DNA of 7,994 nt from Bacillota bacterium. Lineage in GTDB: Bacteria; Bacillota; UBA4882; JAAYXC01. The position numbers and the translations under genes were made by a program. Numbering within the stretch: the stretch's first letter is position 1; each line of letters starts with the position of its first letter. This document shows, piece after piece, positions 5,834 through 7,994 of this stretch. A model generated the notes under the pieces. That model worked only from the letters and a program-made list of their open reading frames with translations, made no database searches and was not told where the DNA came from. Location of the stretch: the NCBI GenBank assembly GCA_012516115.1, contig JAAYXC010000344.1:1-7994 (forward strand). Reading direction: 5' to 3'.

Positions 5834-5861
5834 GCGGCCCCCATCGGGGCCGCGTCTTTTT
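5834..5861 (+). terminator. Terminator between pstS and pstC
   Basis: GCGGCCCC (5834-5841) and GGGGCCGC (5846-5853) form a perfect 8-bp GC stem with loop CATC, then GTC and TTTTT (5857-5861). It lies 23 bases after the pstS stop and before Pho box 4. pstS is thus terminated separately, which would give more binding protein than membrane complex. An alternative pairing with GGCCCCG upstream (about 5815-5821) exists. Confidence 0.82.
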
Positions 5862-5872
5862 ATCCGCGTGTT

Positions 5873-5926
5873 TTAACCTCGCGTTAACATTCTCTTCATC
5901 TTTCCTTAATCCGGTCGGTTTAAGAT
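5873..5926 (+). promoter_or_regulatory. Pho box 4 and promoter of pstCAB
   Basis: Hexamers TTAACC (5873), TTAACA (5884), TTCATC (5895) and TTAATC (5906) start exactly 11 bp apart. Nine bases later is TAAGAT (5921-5926), the same -10-like hexamer as Pho box 2. Transcription should begin near 5933, giving a very short leader before pstC. Confidence 0.77.
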
Positions 5927-5946
5927 GTGGCCGCGGGGTGGAAAAG

Positions 5947-6831
5947 ATGCGCGGCGCCGGGAAAACCGGAGAAAAAGGAGAACGGCTCTTCGCCGCCGTG
6001 TTGGGCCTGGCCGCCACCACGGCCGTGACGGCCCTCGTCCTCATCGCCTTCTTCGTCTGCCGTGAGGGCTGGCCCGGCTTGGAACGGGTGGGGCTCCTGG
6101 CCTTCCTCTTCGGCCGGAGATGGGACCCCGCTTCCGGCGTCTTCGGCGTGCTGCCGCAACTTATCGGCTCGTTCTATGTCACCCTCGGCGCCCTGGCCCT
6201 GGCCATACCCTTCGGGGTGGGCGGGGCCGTCTTTTTGGCCGAGTTCGCGCCGGCCTGGATGGCCGCCATCCTCCGGCCGGCGGTCGCGCTTCTTGCCGCC
6301 ATCCCCTCGGTGGTCTACGGTTTTGTGGCCATGAACCTCCTTTTGCCTCTCTTGCAAGGACCTACCGGCGGGCTCGGCGTTTCGCTTCTGGCCGGGGCGG
6401 TGGTCTTGGCGGTAATGATCCTCCCCACCCTCATCGGCGTCTGTGAGGACGCCATCCGCGCCGTACCGGCCGAGTTCCGCCAGGCCTCTTTAGGCCTTGG
6501 CGCCGGCCACTGGCAGACCGTTTGGCGCGTGGTCCTCCCGGCCGCCCGCCCCGGCATCCTGGCCGCGGTCATCCTCGGCGCCGGCCGGGCCATCGGCGAG
6601 ACCATGGCGGTGATGATGGTAACCGGCAACGTCTACGTCATCCCCCGTTCCATTCTCCGGCCCGGCGCCACCTTGACCGGGACCATCGCCTTGGAGTTCG
6701 CCTACGCCGGGCCCGAACACCAACGGGCCCTCTTCGCCGTGGGGATCGTCCTCTTCGTCTTCATCATGCTCATGAACGCCGCCGCCCAAATCATCGCCCG
6801 GCTGGCGGGGAAAGGAGAAAAGGCAAGATGA
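5947..6831 (+). CDS. pstC: Phosphate ABC transporter permease PstC
   Basis: PstC is one of the two membrane subunits of the high-affinity phosphate importer. The protein has about 294 residues with six hydrophobic segments. Family blocks appear in order: GVLPQLIGSFYVT, AIPFGVGGAVFLAE, AAIPSVVYGF, the cytoplasmic EAA loop EDAIRAVPAEFRQASLGLGA to RPGI that contacts PstB, and GRAIGETMAVMMVTGN, which carries the conserved Arg and Glu linked to transport in the family. The start is either GTG 5938 or ATG 5947. I prefer ATG 5947 because GGGGTG lies 6 bases upstream, and because the predicted transcription start (about 5933) leaves almost no leader before the GTG. Either way the leader is under 20 bases, which is unusual. 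It has its own Pho promoter and its stop overlaps the pstA start (ATGA). Confidence 0.93.
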   Translation: MRGAGKTGEKGERLFAAVLGLAATTAVTALVLIAFFVCREGWPGLERVGLLAFLFGRRWDPASGVFGVLPQLIGSFYVTLGALALAIPFGVGGAVFLAEFAPAWMAAILRPAVALLAAIPSVVYGFVAMNLLLPLLQGPTGGLGVSLLAGAVVLAVMILPTLIGVCEDAIRAVPAEFRQASLGLGAGHWQTVWRVVLPAARPGILAAVILGAGRAIGETMAVMMVTGNVYVIPRSILRPGATLTGTIALEFAYAGPEHQRALFAVGIVLFVFIMLMNAAAQIIARLAGKGEKAR

Positions 6832-7673
6832 GAACCGCTGTCCTGCTGGCCGAAGGCGCGGCGAAGGCAATGCTCTGGTTCATGGCGGCGGTCACTTTCT
6901 TCGTCCTTCTCGTCATCGTCCTCTACGTCCTCGGCCGCGGCCTACCCCATCTCACCCCGGGCTTCCTTTTGCAAATGCCGCGGGAGATGGGCCGCGCCGG
7001 CGGGATCCTCCCGGCCATCGTGGGCACATTTTACGTTACGGTCTTGGCGCTTCTTGTCGCCGTCCCCGTCGGCCTCGGCGCCGCGGTCTACCTGGCCGAG
7101 TACACCGAGGAAGGGCCCTTCACCCGCCTCCTCCGTTTCGGCGTCGAGACCTTGGCCGGGGTGCCCTCCATCATCTTCGGCCTCTTCGGCGCGGCCGTCT
7201 TCGTCTACGGGTTGCGGCTCGGGCTTTCCATCCTCGCCGGCGGCCTGACCTTGGCTTTAATGCTTTTACCCATCCTCATCCGCACCGCGGAGGAAGCCAT
7301 CAAAGCCGTCCCGGGCGATTACCGCGAGGCCAGCCTGGCCTTGGGGGCCACCAAGCGCCAGACCATCATCCGGGTGGTCATCCCCGCCGCGGCGGGAGGG
7401 ATCCTCACCGGGGTCCTATTGGGACTGGGCCGGGCGGTGGGGGAGACGGCCGCCTTATGGCTTACCATGGGCGGGAGCATCCTCCGCCTCCCCCGTTCCC
7501 TTTTGGAGCAAGGCCGCACCTTGACCCTCCATCTCTACATCCTCGCCATGGAGGGCCTCTCCGTGGAGCGGGCCTTCGCCACCGCCGCCTTCCTCGTCCT
7601 CGCCGTGTTCATGGTGAATACGGCGGCCTTGGCCCTGCTGGCGCGTTTCGCCCGCCGCCGGAGCGGGGGTTAA
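6828..7673 (+). CDS. pstA: Phosphate ABC transporter permease PstA
   Basis: This 281-residue protein is the second membrane subunit, pairing with PstC to form the phosphate channel. Six hydrophobic segments are visible. Blocks: GGILPAIVGTFYVT (58-71), VPVGLGAAVYLAEY (79-92), LAGVPSIIFGLFG (109-121), the EAA loop EEAIKAVPGDYREASLALGA (155-174) contacting the ATPase, and GRAVGETAALWLTMG (201-215) with the conserved R202 and E206. The C-terminus (RFARRR) is basic and cytoplasmic. ATG 6828 overlaps the pstC stop by four bases (ATGA), implying translational coupling; GGAGAAAAGG lies upstream. The reading frame is open far back inside pstC (to about 6522), but that extension is only a GC-rich shadow of pstC. 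It is co-transcribed with pstC and pstB. Confidence 0.93.
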   Translation: MRTAVLLAEGAAKAMLWFMAAVTFFVLLVIVLYVLGRGLPHLTPGFLLQMPREMGRAGGILPAIVGTFYVTVLALLVAVPVGLGAAVYLAEYTEEGPFTRLLRFGVETLAGVPSIIFGLFGAAVFVYGLRLGLSILAGGLTLALMLLPILIRTAEEAIKAVPGDYREASLALGATKRQTIIRVVIPAAAGGILTGVLLGLGRAVGETAALWLTMGGSILRLPRSLLEQGRTLTLHLYILAMEGLSVERAFATAAFLVLAVFMVNTAALALLARFARRRSGG

Positions 7674-7714
7674 ACGCGGGAGCAAACCCTCACCGAAGGA
7701 GGTTACATCACAAC

Positions 7715-7994
7715 ATGGCAGGAACGGCCAAGATCGCCGCCCGCGCGTTCAACCTCTATTACGGCGATCTCCACGCGCTCAAGGATATCACCATCGAGAT
7801 CCCGGCTTACAGCGTCACCGCCCTGGTCGGGCCTACCGGTGGCGGTAAAACGAGCTTCCTCCGCTCCATCAACCGGATGAACGACCTCATCCCGCAGGCC
7901 CGGGCGGCGGGCTCCATAATCATAGCCGGGAAGGAGATCTACACCCGTGGGGTGGACGTGGTCGAGCTCCGGCGCCGGGTGGGGTTGGTCTTCC
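7715..7994 (+). CDS. pstB: Phosphate ABC transporter ATPase PstB (5' part)
   Basis: The first 93 codons of PstB, the ATPase that powers the phosphate importer at the inner face of the membrane, are present before the window ends. Seen: the A-loop tyrosines in NLYYG (13-17), the strand ALKDITIEIP, the Walker A segment GPTGGGKTS (39-47), and the PstB-typical LRSINRMNDL directly after it, then ELRRRVGLVF leading to the Q-loop, which is cut off. The Walker A is a variant: most PstB proteins have GPSGCGKST, here Ser to Thr, Cys to Gly and ST to TS. GxxGxGKT is still satisfied, so ATP binding should be kept. AAGGAGGT (7696-7703) lies 11 bases before ATG 7715. It follows pstA by 41 bp in the same operon. 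Confidence 0.92.
   Translation, partial: MAGTAKIAARAFNLYYGDLHALKDITIEIPAYSVTALVGPTGGGKTSFLRSINRMNDLIPQARAAGSIIIAGKEIYTRGVDVVELRRRVGLVF

Noticed and set aside
6522..6827. N-terminal extension of pstA within pstC
   Set aside because: The extension is Arg/Pro/His-rich, typical of a shifted frame in GC-rich DNA. The PstA family start fits ATG 6828 with the ATGA overlap.
1..7994. CRISPR arrays, tRNA or rRNA genes, insertion sequences
   Set aside because: No repeat-spacer pattern, cloverleaf sequence, conserved rRNA segment or transposase was seen on either strand.

Overview
The window looks like a GC-rich, possibly thermophilic, Gram-positive (Firmicutes/Clostridia-type) chromosome. The main pointer is a YpiB/UPF0302-like protein with a C-terminal IDEAL segment, a family typical of Firmicutes. 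The strong AGGAGG ribosome sites and the TTAACA-type, 11-bp-phased Pho repeats fit that group. Genus cannot be fixed from the sequence.

The left part (1-2900) is accessory or housekeeping. Positions about 153-556 hold a decayed HepT-like (HEPN) toxin gene with two stop codons, a frameshift and a probable internal deletion. It is followed by an intact MntA-like nucleotidyltransferase (557-913) and a rho-independent terminator. A ypiB-like gene on the minus strand (977-1564) converges on it. Next, on the minus strand, comes an intact VapBC-type module, with a ribbon-helix-helix antitoxin at 2177-2422 and a PIN-domain toxin at 1789-2199. It has its own promoter and a palindromic candidate operator. 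A 46-residue zinc-ribbon protein (2724-2864, minus) ends at a bidirectional terminator.

The right part (2900-7994) is a phosphate-starvation locus on the plus strand: truncated pstS remnant, secreted alkaline phosphatase, intact pstS, terminator, then pstC, pstA and the start of pstB (cut by the window end). The phosphatase would release phosphate outside the membrane, PstS would bind it, and PstC/PstA/PstB would import it using ATP.

The most striking signal is regulatory. Four separate control regions (2907-2960 minus, 3037-3090, 4888-4941, 5873-5926) share one layout: four TTAAYC-like hexamers at exactly 11-bp steps, then exactly 9 bp, then a -10-like hexamer, with no separate -35 needed. 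These are predicted PhoP (PhoB-type) activated promoters. They imply that the zinc-ribbon gene is a phosphate-regulon member, that pstS and pstCAB are transcribed from separate promoters, and that the phosphatase is expressed behind the broken pstS copy. They also help decide the start codons of pstS and pstC.
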